Shown piece after piece: positions 1 through 9,305 of a stretch of 64,000 bases of DNA. Made by a program: the position numbers and the translations under genes. The notes below the pieces were generated by a model. That model did not search any database, had not been told where the DNA came from, and worked only from the letters and a program-made list of their open reading frames with translations. Location: the NCBI RefSeq assembly GCF_014842075.1, contig NZ_JACYVA010000005.1, forward strand, positions 130,509-194,508. Reading direction: 5' to 3'. The stretch is from Sphingomonas sp. CFBP 13720 (GTDB lineage Bacteria > Pseudomonadota > Alphaproteobacteria > Sphingomonadales > Sphingomonadaceae). Positions within the stretch are counted from its first letter, which is position 1. Each line of letters begins with the position of its first letter.

Positions 1-1
1 A

Positions 2-529
2 TATGCCATGCACCGCCACAATATCGGCTTCATGGCGGTCGACGCGATCGCGGCGGTCCACGGCTTCTCCGCGCCGAAGCGCGCGTTTCAGGGCTGGGTA
101 CAGGAAGGGCGCATCGGCACGCACCGGGTGCTACTGCTGAAACCCGGCACGTGGATGAACGAAAGCGGCCGCGCGGTCGGCGAAGCGATGCGCTTCTACA
201 AGCTGGACCCGGCCGCCGTGACGCTGTTCCACGACGAACTCGACCTTGCCCCGTTCAAGCTGAAGGTGAAGACCGGCGGCGGCACCGCCGGCCATAACGG
301 GCTGCGCTCGACCGACGCGCATATCGGCGCGGACTTCCGCCGCGTGCGGCTGGGCATCGGCCATCCGGGGCACAAGGACCGGGTGACGCCGCATGTGCTG
401 GGCAATTTCGCGAAGGCCGAGATGGACGACCTGACCGACCTGCTCGGCGCGGTCGCGGCGGAGGCCGAATGGCTCGCGGCGGGCGACGACGTGCGGTTCA
501 TGAACGAGGTCGCCCGACGGATGGCGTGA
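2..529 (+). CDS. pth: Peptidyl-tRNA hydrolase, 5' end cut by window edge
   Basis: Cytoplasmic enzyme that hydrolyses the ester bond of peptidyl-tRNAs dropped by the ribosome, recycling tRNA. The frame is already open at position 2 and reads Y-A-M-H-R-H-N-I-G-F, so the Met at 8 is internal and roughly the first 15 residues lie outside the window. Family residues are visible: the catalytic His in RHNIGF, the Asn in WMNESG, the Asp in FHDELDL and the Asn in GHNGLRS, matching E. coli H20, N10-loop/N68, D93 and N114 contexts. 175 residues are seen, which fits a family length near 190. Identification is firm; only the N-terminus is missing. Confidence 0.96.
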   Translation, partial: YAMHRHNIGFMAVDAIAAVHGFSAPKRAFQGWVQEGRIGTHRVLLLKPGTWMNESGRAVGEAMRFYKLDPAAVTLFHDELDLAPFKLKVKTGGGTAGHNGLRSTDAHIGADFRRVRLGIGHPGHKDRVTPHVLGNFAKAEMDDLTDLLGAVAAEAEWLAAGDDVRFMNEVARRMA

Positions 530-598
530 GGCAGGCCGTCGTCCTGTCACTGCCTGATCCCCCGCTACCCGCTACCCGCGCTCCCCAGCCCCACCCGT

Positions 599-645
599 CC
601 ATGCTGAGTAGGGACTGAGCGAAGTCGAAGGCCCGTATCGAAGCA
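599..645. repeat. Single copy of the CTGAGTAGG dispersed repeat
   Basis: A 47-bp element reading CTGAGTAGGGACTGAGCGAA and then GTCGAAGGCCCGTATCGAAG lies between the convergent pth and HxlR genes. Paired, inverted copies of the same element occur at 20499-20608 and 26001-26109, and degenerate ones at 12931-13030 and 31838-31953. It is unpaired here. It looks like an extragenic repetitive element; its function is unknown. Confidence 0.7.
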
Positions 646-657
646 CCCTAGCCCGAC

Positions 658-1026
658 TCACCCCCGCCGCTCGCCGAGGGCGTCCAGCGCATCGGCATTG
701 TCCCGCGCCCAGCCATAGAGCATCTCGACCGGCTCCAGAAACCGCCTGCCGAGCACTGTCAGCCGATACTCGACCGCGGGCGGCATCCCGTCGCCGACAT
801 GCCGCGTCAACAGCCCCGCCTCTTCCATCCGCCGCAACGTCTGCGTCAGCATCTTCTGCGAAATGCCCGGCAGGCTGCGCTGCAACGCGCCGGTGCGGGC
901 CGCCCCGCCGTGGCGCGCGTGCAGCGTGTGCAGCACCATGCTGGTCCATTTGGTCGCGAACATCGTCAGGATGCGGCGCGGCGCGCAATCCTCCCGCCAT
1001 TCGTCCTCGTTCGATCCGGCTTGCAT
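658..1026 (-). CDS. HxlR-family winged-helix transcriptional regulator
   Basis: A 122-residue DNA-binding protein. It shows the HxlR pattern: an N-terminal Cys (EDC), then KWTSMVLHTL, a helix-turn-helix around LPGISQKMLTQTLRRMEEAGLL and a wing with VEYRLTVLG. Members are small dimers that often respond to reactive electrophiles or oxidants through the N-terminal Cys and control a neighbouring reductase. The start at 1026 is preferred to an in-frame Met at 1059 because AGAAGGTG sits about 8 bases upstream. It is divergent from the SDR reductase at 1107, which is the likely regulatory target (inference). It converges on pth across a 128-bp gap holding a dispersed repeat. Confidence 0.88.
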   Translation of the reverse strand: MQAGSNEDEWREDCAPRRILTMFATKWTSMVLHTLHARHGGAARTGALQRSLPGISQKMLTQTLRRMEEAGLLTRHVGDGMPPAVEYRLTVLGRRFLEPVEMLYGWARDNADALDALGERRG

Positions 1027-1063
1027 GCTGGGCACCTTCTGGTGCCGTCTGGAAGGCACGCCA

Positions 1064-1085
1064 ATGCGTTACCAGCTTTGCGCAT
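1064..1085. promoter_or_regulatory. Possible HxlR operator between divergent genes
   Basis: The 80-bp divergent spacer between the HxlR gene and the SDR gene contains an interrupted inverted repeat, ATGCG (1064-1068) and CGCAT (1081-1085), separated by 12 bases. Placement suits an operator acting on both genes. The arms are only 5 bp, so chance is possible. Confidence 0.25.
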
Positions 1086-1106
1086 CAACCGAAACGGAGC
1101 GTACAC

Positions 1107-2168
1107 ATGGGCAAGACAGCATTGGTGGTCGGGGCCAGCGGGATCGTCGGCAACGCGACTGCGACCCTGCTGACGCAGCGCGGATGGGCCGTCCACGGCC
1201 TCGCCCGCAATCCCGCCGCACAGGACGGCGTCAAACCCGTCGCCGCCGACCTGCGCGATGCCGCCGCGACGGCGACGGCGCTGAAGGGGGTCGATCCCGA
1301 CGCGGTGTTCATCACCACGTGGCTGCGGCAGGACAGCGAGGCGGAAAATATCCGCGTCAATTCGGCGATGGTCCGCAACCTGCTGAACGGCCTGCCGGCA
1401 CCCACCCGGCCGCGCCATGTCGCGCTGGTCACCGGGCTGAAACATTATCTCGGGCCGTTCGAGGCGTACGGCAAGGGCGCGCTGCCGCAGACGCCGTTCC
1501 GCGAGGAACAGGGCCGGCTGGACGTCGAAAATTTCTACTACGCGCAGGAGGACGAACTGTTCGCCGCTGCCGCGCGCGACGGGTTCACGTGGAGCGTCCA
1601 CCGCCCGCACACTGTCATCGGCAAGGCGGTCGGCAACGCCATGAACATGGGCACGACGCTGGCGGTCTATGCCACGCTGTGCCGCGAAACCGGTCGCCCC
1701 TTCGCCTTCCCCGGATCGGCGGCGCAGTGGAACGGGCTGACCGACATGACCGACGCCGGGCAACTGGCCGAACAGATGCTGTGGGCGACCGGGACGAAGG
1801 CGGCGCAGAACGAGGCGTTCAATATCGTCAACGGCGACATCTTCCGTTGGGAATGGATGTGGTCGCGGATCGCGCAATGGTTCGGCGTCGAACCCGCGCC
1901 GTTCGACGGCACGCCCCGCCCGCTCGAAGAACAGATGGCCGGCGATGCCGGCCTGTGGCGCACGATCGCGCAACGCGAGGGGCTGGCCGAACCCGATCTC
2001 GCGCGCCTCGCCTCGCCATGGCATACCGACGCCGATCTGGGTCGCCCGATCGAGGTCGTGACGGACATGTCGAAAAGCCGCCGGCTGGGCTTCACCGGCT
2101 ATCGCGCGACCGACGACGCGTTCTTCGCGCTGTTCGAACGGCTGCGGGCCGACCGGCTTCTTCCGTAA
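1107..2168 (+). CDS. SDR oxidoreductase of the progesterone 5-beta-reductase/iridoid synthase-like (PRISE) group
   Basis: A 353-residue NAD(P)H-dependent reductase, atypical extended SDR. The Rossmann motif GASGIVG is at residues 9-15, near the N-terminus. The two PRISE hallmarks are present: TGLKHYLGPFE, with the catalytic Lys at about 112, and NFYY at 142-145, with the catalytic Tyr at 145. In plants the family reduces activated C=C bonds of enones such as progesterone and 8-oxogeranial; bacterial members probably reduce reactive enones, but the substrate here is unknown. It is divergent from an HxlR regulator, a common arrangement for stress-induced reductases. GGAG precedes the ATG. Confidence 0.85.
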   Translation: MGKTALVVGASGIVGNATATLLTQRGWAVHGLARNPAAQDGVKPVAADLRDAAATATALKGVDPDAVFITTWLRQDSEAENIRVNSAMVRNLLNGLPAPTRPRHVALVTGLKHYLGPFEAYGKGALPQTPFREEQGRLDVENFYYAQEDELFAAAARDGFTWSVHRPHTVIGKAVGNAMNMGTTLAVYATLCRETGRPFAFPGSAAQWNGLTDMTDAGQLAEQMLWATGTKAAQNEAFNIVNGDIFRWEWMWSRIAQWFGVEPAPFDGTPRPLEEQMAGDAGLWRTIAQREGLAEPDLARLASPWHTDADLGRPIEVVTDMSKSRRLGFTGYRATDDAFFALFERLRADRLLP

Positions 2169-2238
2169 GCCGGGGCGCGTTGCCTTTCCAACCCGCGCCA
2201 TTTGCGGCAAGCGGACGGCTGGCCCGAAGGGATCGACC

Positions 2239-2823
2239 ATGACCGTCCGCTCGCTGTTTCCGACCACCCTGTATGAAGAAGCCATCGCCGACGATGCGTT
2301 GATCGCCGATCTCGACGCATCGGTTCGGATGCTGGCGGAAGAGGACATGGCGGGACGCCGCTGGTCGAAGGCGCATGCCTATCGTGGCTATACGTCCTAC
2401 GCCTCGCTCAACGACCTGCCGATGCGCGATCCGGCCTTTGCCGACCTCAAGCGCGTCCTCGACCGGCATGTCGCGGCGTTCGCGGCGGCGTGCGGCTTCG
2501 ATCTGGCGGGACGGCGGCTGAAACTCGACAGCCTGTGGGTCAATCTGCTCAAGCCCGGCGGGGGTCACTCGGGGCATCTGCACCCGCACAGTGTCGTGTC
2601 GGGCACGCTGTATGTCGCCGTCCCCGACGGCGCGGGCGGTATCCGGTTCGAAGACCCGCGCCTGCCGATGCTGATGGCCGCCCCCACCCGCCCCGGCACG
2701 TTCGACACGGTCGCGCCGCGCGCCGGCACGCTGTTGCTGTGGGAAAGCTGGTTGCGTCACGAAGTCCTGCCGCATGCCGGCAAGGGCGAACGGATCAGCG
2801 TCAGCTTCAATTATCGCTGGTAA
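2239..2823 (+). CDS. Putative 2OG-Fe(II) oxygenase, TIGR02466-like
   Basis: A 194-residue protein resembling the TIGR02466 family of predicted 2-oxoglutarate/Fe(II)-dependent dioxygenases. It starts with SLFPTTLY. A double-stranded beta-helix core is suggested by the His-rich strand GGHSGHLHPHS (His 113, 115 and 117), followed by a distal His (LRHEV, residue 174) and an Arg (ERISVSFN, residue 185) that would bind iron and 2-oxoglutarate respectively. The substrate is unknown for the family. The gene follows the SDR by 70 bp on the same strand and may be co-transcribed. Its stop abuts the stop of the convergent DUF3617 gene. Confidence 0.78.
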   Translation: MTVRSLFPTTLYEEAIADDALIADLDASVRMLAEEDMAGRRWSKAHAYRGYTSYASLNDLPMRDPAFADLKRVLDRHVAAFAAACGFDLAGRRLKLDSLWVNLLKPGGGHSGHLHPHSVVSGTLYVAVPDGAGGIRFEDPRLPMLMAAPTRPGTFDTVAPRAGTLLLWESWLRHEVLPHAGKGERISVSFNYRW

Positions 2824-3279
2824 TCATCCGCGACAGGCGGGCTTCGTCCGCCGGACCACCTGATCGCCTGCAAAACGCATCGCGCCCTTGGGCGTCGTTC
2901 CGGTCATGACCACCGTGCCAGTCAACCCGTTCGCATCGTAGCTGCCGCGCCGGACCACGTTCAGCGGCGTGCCATTGCGCTGCGGACACGACAGCGTCTG
3001 TTCGTAGCGCCCGCCCGCCAGTTGCTGGTGCAGCACGGTGCACTTCGCCTTCGGATCGGGCGACAGCAGCGCCACGGCCCCAGTCTGCGCCAGTGCGGGC
3101 GATAGGCATTTCTTTTCCGACCGCGACTTGCCCTTCGCCATCGACAGCAGGAACGACGGCGCGCCCGGCACGACCAGTTCGCGGACCGTCACCGTGCCGG
3201 TCCATTCGCCCGGCTGGATCGTCTGTGCCGCCGCGCCGGCGGCAGGCAACAGAAAGGCGAGGAGGATCGGAACGCGCAT
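2824..3279 (-). CDS. DUF3617-like exported protein
   Basis: A 151-residue protein with a clear signal peptide (MRVPILLAFLLPAAGAAAQT), then a body typical of DUF3617: PGEWTGTVTV, a run of Cys residues (KKCLSP, AKCTVL, LSCPQ, KPACRG) and a GTVVMTGT strand. Function is unknown; the protein is probably periplasmic with disulfides. The Met at 3279 is chosen over an in-frame Met at 3330 because it begins the signal peptide. The stop codon directly abuts the stop of the upstream oxygenase gene, so the two genes converge with no spacer. Confidence 0.72.
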   Translation of the reverse strand: MRVPILLAFLLPAAGAAAQTIQPGEWTGTVTVRELVVPGAPSFLLSMAKGKSRSEKKCLSPALAQTGAVALLSPDPKAKCTVLHQQLAGGRYEQTLSCPQRNGTPLNVVRRGSYDANGLTGTVVMTGTTPKGAMRFAGDQVVRRTKPACRG

Positions 3280-3384
3280 GCCGCCGATCCTGCCCAATCG
3301 CCGTCCTAGCGGCAAGGCCATGCTGGTCAATCCGCGCCGGACGCCCTATGGCGCGTCCGCTCCATCTTTTCAGGAATATGACCA

Positions 3385-4485
3385 GTGGGTTTTCGCTGCG
3401 GTATCGTCGGCCTGCCGAATGTCGGCAAGTCCACCCTCTTCAACGCCCTGACGCAGACGCAGGCGGCGCAGGCGGGGAATTACCCGTTCTGCACGATCGA
3501 GCCGAACGTCGGCAACGTCGCGGTTCCCGATCCCCGGCTCGATGCGCTGTCCGACATCGCCGGATCGGCCAAGAAGATCGAGACGCAGCTGGCGTTCGTC
3601 GACATCGCCGGGCTGGTGCGCGGCGCGTCGAAGGGTGAAGGGCTGGGCAACCAGTTCCTCGGCAACATCCGCGAGGTGGACGCGATCGTCCACGTCCTGC
3701 GCTGTTTCGAGAATGACGACATCCAGCATGTCGACGACCGGGTCGATCCGATCGCCGACGCCGAGACGGTCGAGACCGAGCTGATGCTGTCCGACCTCGA
3801 AAGCCTCGAAAAGCGCGTCCCGAACCTCGCGAAGAAGGGACAGCAGGGCGACAAGGAAGCCAAGCTGGCCGCGCAGGTGCTGGGCCGCGCGCTCGACCTG
3901 TTGCGCGAAGGCAAGCCCGCGCGGCTGACCGAGATCAAGGATGAGGAGGAACAGCGGCTGTTCGCGCAGGCGCAGTTGCTGACCGCCAAGCCGGTCCTGT
4001 ACGTCTGCAACGTCAACGAGGAAGACGCCGCCGAAGGTAACGCGCTGTCGACCAAGGTCTTTGCCCGTGCGAAATCCGAAGGTGCCGAGGCGGTGGTCGT
4101 CTCAGCCGCGATCGAGGCGGAGATCGCCACGATGGACCCGGCCGACCGCGCCGAGTTCCTGTCCGATCTGGGCCTTGCCGAAACCGGTCTGGCCCGCGTG
4201 ATCCGCGCCGGCTATTCGCTGCTGCACCTGCTGACGTTCTTCACCGTCGGGCCGAAGGAAGCACGGGCATGGACGGTGTCGGTCGGTGCCCGCGCACCGC
4301 AGGCGGCGGGCGAGATCCACAGCGACTTCGAACGCGGCTTCATCCGCGCCGAAACCATCGCCTATGACGACTATATCGCGTGCAAGGGCGAAAGCGGCGC
4401 GCGCGACGCCGGACGCCTGCGGTCCGAGGGTAAGGAATATGTCGTGCAGGACGGCGACGTCCTGCTGTTCCGCTTCAACGTCTGA
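3385..4485 (+). CDS. ychF: Ribosome-binding GTPase/ATPase YchF
   Basis: Obg-family P-loop NTPase of 366 residues that prefers ATP and is linked to translation and oxidative-stress responses. The G1 loop GLPNVGKST (9-17), the DIAGLVRGASKG switch, VCNVNEED in place of the usual NKxD, and the C-terminal TGS-like domain ending in the conserved EYVVQDGDVLLFRFNV are all visible. It starts with GTG; an AGGA at 3372 gives good spacing and no better ATG exists. It is monocistronic, facing the beta-lactamase gene across a strong hairpin. Confidence 0.96.
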   Translation: MGFRCGIVGLPNVGKSTLFNALTQTQAAQAGNYPFCTIEPNVGNVAVPDPRLDALSDIAGSAKKIETQLAFVDIAGLVRGASKGEGLGNQFLGNIREVDAIVHVLRCFENDDIQHVDDRVDPIADAETVETELMLSDLESLEKRVPNLAKKGQQGDKEAKLAAQVLGRALDLLREGKPARLTEIKDEEEQRLFAQAQLLTAKPVLYVCNVNEEDAAEGNALSTKVFARAKSEGAEAVVVSAAIEAEIATMDPADRAEFLSDLGLAETGLARVIRAGYSLLHLLTFFTVGPKEARAWTVSVGARAPQAAGEIHSDFERGFIRAETIAYDDYIACKGESGARDAGRLRSEGKEYVVQDGDVLLFRFNV

Positions 4486-4490
4486 CCGGC

Positions 4491-4521
4491 AAGCGCGCGA
4501 CCGATTGCCGGTCGCGCGCTT
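4491..4521. terminator. Bidirectional terminator between ychF and beta-lactamase
   Basis: A perfect 13-bp inverted repeat, AAGCGCGCGACCG and CGGTCGCGCGCTT, around a 5-base loop (ATTGC), lies in the 60-bp gap between convergent genes. There is no long U tract, but the stem begins and ends with AA/TT. It probably ends transcription in both directions. Confidence 0.7.
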
Positions 4522-4545
4522 GTCCGTCGATCGTCTCGCCCGATC

Positions 4546-5637
4546 TTATCGGTGCGTCGCGACGATCGACGACACCACGGTCTGGATCAATTGCTGCCGC
4601 TCCGGCACCGGGCGTGCGGTATCGCCGATCAGCACCGCGACGGCATAGGACCGCCCGTCGGGCGCGGTCAGGATGCCGACATCGTTGAACCCCGCCGTCC
4701 GCCCACCAAGGTCCTGCCCGGTCCCGGTCTTGTGCGCGACGGTCCATCCCGCCGGCAGTGCGGCGCGAATGCGGGCGCGGCCGGTGCGTGTGTGGGCCAT
4801 CGTGTCCAGCAACCAGCGCGTCGATCCGACCGACAACAGCTGCCCTTCGTGCAGCCGCGTCAACGCATCGGCGATCGCCCCCGCGCCCGCGCCGTCGGGC
4901 GGATCGGCGATATATGCCTGATAGGCCGCCCGGCGCACGTCGGGCGACAGCCGCGAGCGGGCTAGGTTGAAGCCATTGCCCTGCGCATATTCCTGTTTCC
5001 ACGGCAGCCCGGCGGTCTTCGCCTGCAACAACCGTTCACCCGGACCGAACCGGATGTTGCCCAGCCCGCGCCGGGCGATGAAGTCGCGCACCGCCACCGG
5101 CCCGCCCGCCAGCCGCAACAACTTGTCATTGGCGGTATTGTCGCTCATCGTCAGCGCGCGGCGCAGCAGGTCAGCGACGGTCGTGTTGAACACGCCGTTC
5201 TTCATCAAATACGCGATCGGCTGATGAAATAGCGTCAGGTCGCTGCGGGTCACCGCCACCGGCGTGTCGAGTTTCAGCCGGCCGGCGTCGATCGCGTCCA
5301 TCACGGTCATCGCGACCCACAGCTTGCTGACCGACTGCTGCGGCATGCGGCGGTCCATCGCATGGCCGACGACCCAACCGTCGTCGATGCTGCGCACCGC
5401 GATACCGACATTGCCCTGAAACCCGCCGCCCAGCGCATTGACCGCCATCACCAGCGCCTGTGGTGCCGGCCGCACCGCCGGGGGCAACGGCACCGCCACG
5501 GCATAGGTCGTCGCGCTGGCATGCGCCGATGGCGGCGGCAGCGTGCGCGTCGCCAGCCCGGCGCCCGCCACCGCCAGTAGCCCCAATGTCACCGTCGCCC
5601 GTCGCGACCGGACCCAATCGATCATCTTCACCGTCAT
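4546..5637 (-). CDS. Class A beta-lactamase-type serine hydrolase
   Basis: Predicted periplasmic serine beta-lactamase of 363 residues. After a signal region (RATVTLGLLAVAGAGLA) the class A motifs appear in order: SVSK (Ser 102, Lys 105), SDN (165-167) and KTG (303-305). Aligning the GGP that follows SDN with TEM places Glu 201 exactly 36 residues after the SDN Ser, the position of catalytic E166. The usual ExxLN reads ERLLQ, so Asn170 is replaced by Gln. The start at 5637 has GGGGTG just upstream; an in-frame Met at 5661 lacks a ribosome-binding site. The long N-terminal linker (PPPSAHASATTYAVAVPLPP) is unusual. No ampR-like regulator is adjacent. Activity on beta-lactams is inferred. Confidence 0.83.
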   Translation of the reverse strand: MTVKMIDWVRSRRATVTLGLLAVAGAGLATRTLPPPSAHASATTYAVAVPLPPAVRPAPQALVMAVNALGGGFQGNVGIAVRSIDDGWVVGHAMDRRMPQQSVSKLWVAMTVMDAIDAGRLKLDTPVAVTRSDLTLFHQPIAYLMKNGVFNTTVADLLRRALTMSDNTANDKLLRLAGGPVAVRDFIARRGLGNIRFGPGERLLQAKTAGLPWKQEYAQGNGFNLARSRLSPDVRRAAYQAYIADPPDGAGAGAIADALTRLHEGQLLSVGSTRWLLDTMAHTRTGRARIRAALPAGWTVAHKTGTGQDLGGRTAGFNDVGILTAPDGRSYAVAVLIGDTARPVPERQQLIQTVVSSIVATHR

Positions 5638-5766
5638 CCGCACCCCGTCTGCCACGACCATGGTTGACGCAGCGTGAAGCGAAAGAGCAATCGAACCGTA
5701 TTGCGACGAATGCCCCGCGCCGGACGACGAACCGAACCGCCATGCCGCAGGGTCAACGGCCTCCGC

Positions 5767-7353
5767 CTATGGCACCAGCACCGTGTCGACCGCGTGCTCG
5801 TCGGTCTGCGGATAATCGAGCGTATAGTGCAGCCCCCGGCTCTCCTTGCGATGCAGCGCCGAACGCACGATCAGATCGGCCGACTGCAACAGGTTGCGCA
5901 GTTCGATCAGGTCGGGGGTCACCCGGAAGTGGCCGTAATAGTCCTCGACTTCGTCGTTCAGCACCGCGATCCGATGGCGCGCGCGTTCCAGACGCTTGGT
6001 GGTGCGGACGATGCCGACGTAATTCCACAGGAAGCGCCGTATTTCGGTCCAGTTCTGCTTGATGACGACTTCCTCGTCCGAATCGGTGACGCGGCTTTCG
6101 TCCCACGGCCGGATCGCGGGCGGCACGGGCAGTGCATCCCAATGCGCCGCGATATGCCGCGCCGCCGATTCGCCATAGACGAAGCATTCGAGCAGCGAGT
6201 TGCTCGCCAGCCGGTTCGCGCCATGCAGTCCCGACTGCGACACCTCGCCGGCTGCATACAGGCCGGGCAGGTCGGTGCGACCGTCGCGGTCGATCACCAC
6301 GCCGCCACAGGTGTAATGCTGCGCAGGCACGACCGGGATCGGCTGCGTCGTCATGTCGATGCCCAGCCCCAGCAGCTTTTCGTAGATATTGGGGAAATGC
6401 CCCCGCACGAAATCGGGGTCCATGTGGCTGATGTCGAGATGGACATAGTCGAGGCCGTAGCGTTTGATCTCCGCATCGATCGCGCGCGCCACCACGTCGC
6501 GGGGGGCGAGTTCGAGCCGCTTGTCGTAATAGGGCATGAAACGCTTGCCGGTCTGCGGGTTGATCAACCGCCCGCCTTCGCCGCGCACCGCTTCGGTAAT
6601 CAGGAAATTCTTGACCTCCAGATTATAGAGGCAGGTTGGATGGAACTGCATGAATTCCATGTTCGACACCCGGCATCCCGCGCGCCATGCCATCGCGATG
6701 CCGTCGCCGGTCGCCCCGCGCGGCGCGGTGCTGAACAGATAGGTGCGCCCCGCCCCGCCGGTCGCAAGGATCGTCGCACGCGCGGTGAACAACTCGACCC
6801 GGTCGGTCGCGCGGCTGAATGCGTAGCAGCCCCACACATTGCCCGCGCCCGAATAGCGTTGCTCGTGCCGGCTGGTCGCCAGATCGACGGCGACCATGTC
6901 GGGCACCAGCGTGATATTGGGATGCGCCCGTGCTGCACGGATCAGCGCTTCCTGCACCGCCCATCCGGTCGCGTCGTCCACATGGACGATCCGCCGGTGC
7001 GAATGTCCGCCCTCCCGCGTGAGGTGCAGCGTCTCTCCGTCCATGTTGAACGGCACGCCCAGCTTGGCCAGACCCGCGATCGCGGCCGGCGCGCTTTCGA
7101 CCACGAATTCGACGATGGCCCGATCGTTCAGCCCCGCCCCCGCGACCATCGTATCCTCGACATGATTGTCGAACGTGTCGCCGGGTTCGAGCACGGCGGC
7201 GATCCCGCCCTGCGCCCACGCGGTCGATCCTTCGTTCAGCGCGCCTTTCGCGAGCACGGTCACGCGGAACCGTTCGGCAAGGTTCAGCGCGGCGGTCAGC
7301 CCCGCGGCCCCCGAACCGATGATAAGGACGTCGCTATGATGGGGGTCGGGCAA
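5767..7353 (-). CDS. nadB: L-aspartate oxidase
   Basis: FAD flavoprotein of 528 residues that oxidises L-aspartate to iminoaspartate, the first step of NAD biosynthesis. It shows the N-terminal dinucleotide fold GSGAAG (13-18), the family block [14 protein letters not shown] and [23 protein letters not shown], and a C-terminal helical domain ([13 protein letters not shown]). The frame opens with TTG (7351-7353) and no ATG exists before the FAD motif, so a TTG start is likely although no strong ribosome-binding site precedes it. nadA and nadC are not adjacent. Confidence 0.95.
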   Translation of the reverse strand: MPDPHHSDVLIIGSGAAGLTAALNLAERFRVTVLAKGALNEGSTAWAQGGIAAVLEPGDTFDNHVEDTMVAGAGLNDRAIVEFVVESAPAAIAGLAKLGVPFNMDGETLHLTREGGHSHRRIVHVDDATGWAVQEALIRAARAHPNITLVPDMVAVDLATSRHEQRYSGAGNVWGCYAFSRATDRVELFTARATILATGGAGRTYLFSTAPRGATGDGIAMAWRAGCRVSNMEFMQFHPTCLYNLEVKNFLITEAVRGEGGRLINPQTGKRFMPYYDKRLELAPRDVVARAIDAEIKRYGLDYVHLDISHMDPDFVRGHFPNIYEKLLGLGIDMTTQPIPVVPAQHYTCGGVVIDRDGRTDLPGLYAAGEVSQSGLHGANRLASNSLLECFVYGESAARHIAAHWDALPVPPAIRPWDESRVTDSDEEVVIKQNWTEIRRFLWNYVGIVRTTKRLERARHRIAVLNDEVEDYYGHFRVTPDLIELRNLLQSADLIVRSALHRKESRGLHYTLDYPQTDEHAVDTVLVP

Positions 7354-7600
7354 GGGCGATCCGTTCGCGAAGAGAGAACGGCGGTCCTACCGCGCGGAAT
7401 CGACGGGGGGAAGTAGCCGCCCCCGCACCGTTCGCCGATGCCGGACTGCCCAAACCCGCCCTGCAACCCAAGCGAAGGTGCGCGCGCGACGGACGCTATC
7501 GAACGGAGATTGCGGGCGAAGGAGAGCGGCGTTGCTCACGAGCGAGCTTTCTAGTCGCACCGGCCGCTACCGCACCGCGCCGCATTCGGGCGGGGGGCGA

Positions 7601-8548
7601 TCAGGAACCCTTGGTCAGGTTCAGGAACACATCCTCCAGATCGGCCTCGCGCGTCACCACGTCGACGATGCCGTACCCTTGCGCCGCGACTGCCGCCAGT
7701 ACGTCGCCTGCATTGGTCACGTCCTTGCGATAGGTGACGACCAGCACCCGGTCGCCCTTGCGCTCCACCTTCTCGAACACGCCCGCCGCCGGCACATCGA
7801 CGATGTCGCGGTCGACGGTCAGTTCCACCGCCTTGTCCTGCGCCATGCCGACCAGCGCGCGGGTCGGTTCGTTGGCGACGACCCGGCCATGGTCGATGAT
7901 CGCGATCCGGTCGCACAATTGCTCGGCTTCCTCCAGATAGTGCGTCGTCAGCACCACCGTCACCCCGCCCGCATTCAATTCGCGGACATAGTCCCACAAT
8001 TGCTGGCGCAGCTGGATGTCGACCCCGGCGGTCGGTTCGTCCAGCACCAGCACCGGCGGCGAATGCACCATCGCCTTCGCCACCATCAACCGGCGCTTCA
8101 TCCCGCCCGACAGCGTGCGGGCATAGGCATTGGCCTTGTCTTCCAGATGCACCGCTCGCAGCAATTCCATCGTGCGTCGCTTCGCCCGTGGCACGCCATA
8201 CAGCCCCGCCTGGATCTCCAGCGTTTCGGCGGGCGTGAAGAACGGATCGAACAGGATTTCCTGATTGACGATCCCGATCGACGCCTTTGCATTGCGGGGG
8301 TTGCGATCGATGTCGAAGCCCCAGATCGACGCGGTGCCCGACGTCTTGTTGACCAGTCCGGCCAGCGTGTTGATCAGCGTCGACTTGCCCGCGCCATTGG
8401 GGCCGAGCAGCCCGAAGATCTGCCCGCGCGGCACGTCGAACGACACCCCGTCCAGTGCGACCTTGGCCGGTGCCCCGCCCTTTCCGGCGGCATAGGTCTT
8501 GGACAGGTCGCGGATCGAGATGGCGGCGTCGGTGGCGGGTACGGTCAT
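7601..8548 (-). CDS. ABC transporter ATP-binding protein (export type, DrrA/CcmA-like)
   Basis: A 315-residue nucleotide-binding subunit. Walker [10 protein letters not shown] is at 49-57, the signature LSGGM at 146-150, Walker [13 protein letters not shown] at 166-177 and the switch His in [21 protein letters not shown]-terminal extension (about 230-315) resembles that of multidrug and NodI-type exporters, whose ATPase usually pairs with an ABC-2 permease. No permease gene lies next to it here, so the partner must be elsewhere or the protein works with a distant permease. nadB follows on the same strand after 247 bp with no gene in the gap. Confidence 0.92.
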   Translation of the reverse strand: MTVPATDAAISIRDLSKTYAAGKGGAPAKVALDGVSFDVPRGQIFGLLGPNGAGKSTLINTLAGLVNKTSGTASIWGFDIDRNPRNAKASIGIVNQEILFDPFFTPAETLEIQAGLYGVPRAKRRTMELLRAVHLEDKANAYARTLSGGMKRRLMVAKAMVHSPPVLVLDEPTAGVDIQLRQQLWDYVRELNAGGVTVVLTTHYLEEAEQLCDRIAIIDHGRVVANEPTRALVGMAQDKAVELTVDRDIVDVPAAGVFEKVERKGDRVLVVTYRKDVTNAGDVLAAVAAQGYGIVDVVTREADLEDVFLNLTKGS

Positions 8549-8644
8549 GCCCCGCGATTACGCGCGCGAAGCGGCCGCGCCAAGTGCGATCGCCGGTCGA
8601 TTGGCAACTTGTCGGCGAACGGTGCGGTTGCTATCGCGATCTTC

Positions 8645-8872
8645 ATGCTGCCACCGCCCGAAACCGTCCGCGTCACCACCCCCCGCGTCGCCTGCGACGG
8701 CGCCGGCGAGATCGCCGCCGCGCTCGGCCATCCGCGCGTCTGGCTCCAGATCGACGAAACCGGCTATGTCGACTGCGGCTATTGCGACCGCCGTTTCGTG
8801 CTTGTCGGCGGACCGGCGGACGGTACGGACCAGTCGGGGTTGAAGGATCACGGGGACGGCGCAGGCCGGTAA
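8645..8872 (+). CDS. Zinc-finger domain protein, zf-CHCC type
   Basis: A 75-residue protein. Its pattern of Cys 17 (VACDG), His 29 (LGHPRV) and Cys 44/Cys 47 (DCGYCDRRF) is the CHCC zinc site of a small family widespread in alphaproteobacteria and related to the mitochondrial complex I subunit NDUFS6. The bacterial members' role is not firmly settled. The C-terminus beyond GGPADG runs on for about 15 non-conserved residues. The ATG at 8645 fits the usual start; the same frame is open far upstream but carries no recognisable protein. It is divergent from the ABC ATPase by 96 bp. Confidence 0.85.
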   Translation: MLPPPETVRVTTPRVACDGAGEIAAALGHPRVWLQIDETGYVDCGYCDRRFVLVGGPADGTDQSGLKDHGDGAGR

Positions 8873-9305
8873 GGCCGAACGCCGTTCGGACGAACCAGGC
8901 TGGCGGCGGACAAGCTCTCCCTTGCCCGTCAACCGATAGCGCGGTTTTGCCACTGCGATTAAACGCCCTGTCTCCCGCCCCAAACGTCATCCCAGCGAAA
9001 GCTGGGATCTACCGGTAATCGGGCTGGACAAGCGCCGCGAGAGGCCCCAGCCTTCGCTGGGGCGACGGTTTGGGGTTGGCGCGAACGCCACGCGTAGTAG
9101 GGGCTCAGACATGCCGCTGCACGGACCAGATCAGTTGCAGCACAGTCGAAACCGTGACGACTGCCATGCAGACGAACCGTCGAAGGCCGCAAACAAGCAG
9201 CCTGCACGGGCGTACCGGGCCACGCGATGACGGCCGCAAGACGAAAACGATCGATCACCGGCACCGTCCGCCCCCCATTCCCCCGCGCCGCCGGGCCCCT
9301 ATATT
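8873..9305. other. Intergenic region with a nested palindrome, no gene seen
   Basis: 433 bp without a convincing gene. At 8978-9075 an outer inverted repeat (CCCCAAACGTC and GACGGTTTGGGG) encloses two CCCAGC...GCTGGG palindromes (8989-9008 and about 9044-9063), the same paired element as at 30208-30289, 30454-30533 and inside ileS. The remaining 230 bp upstream of tldD holds no recognised signal. Confidence 0.6.

Noticed and set aside
5674..7416. 580-codon plus-strand frame opposite nadB
   Set aside because: Fully antisense to nadB, without any recognisable domain.
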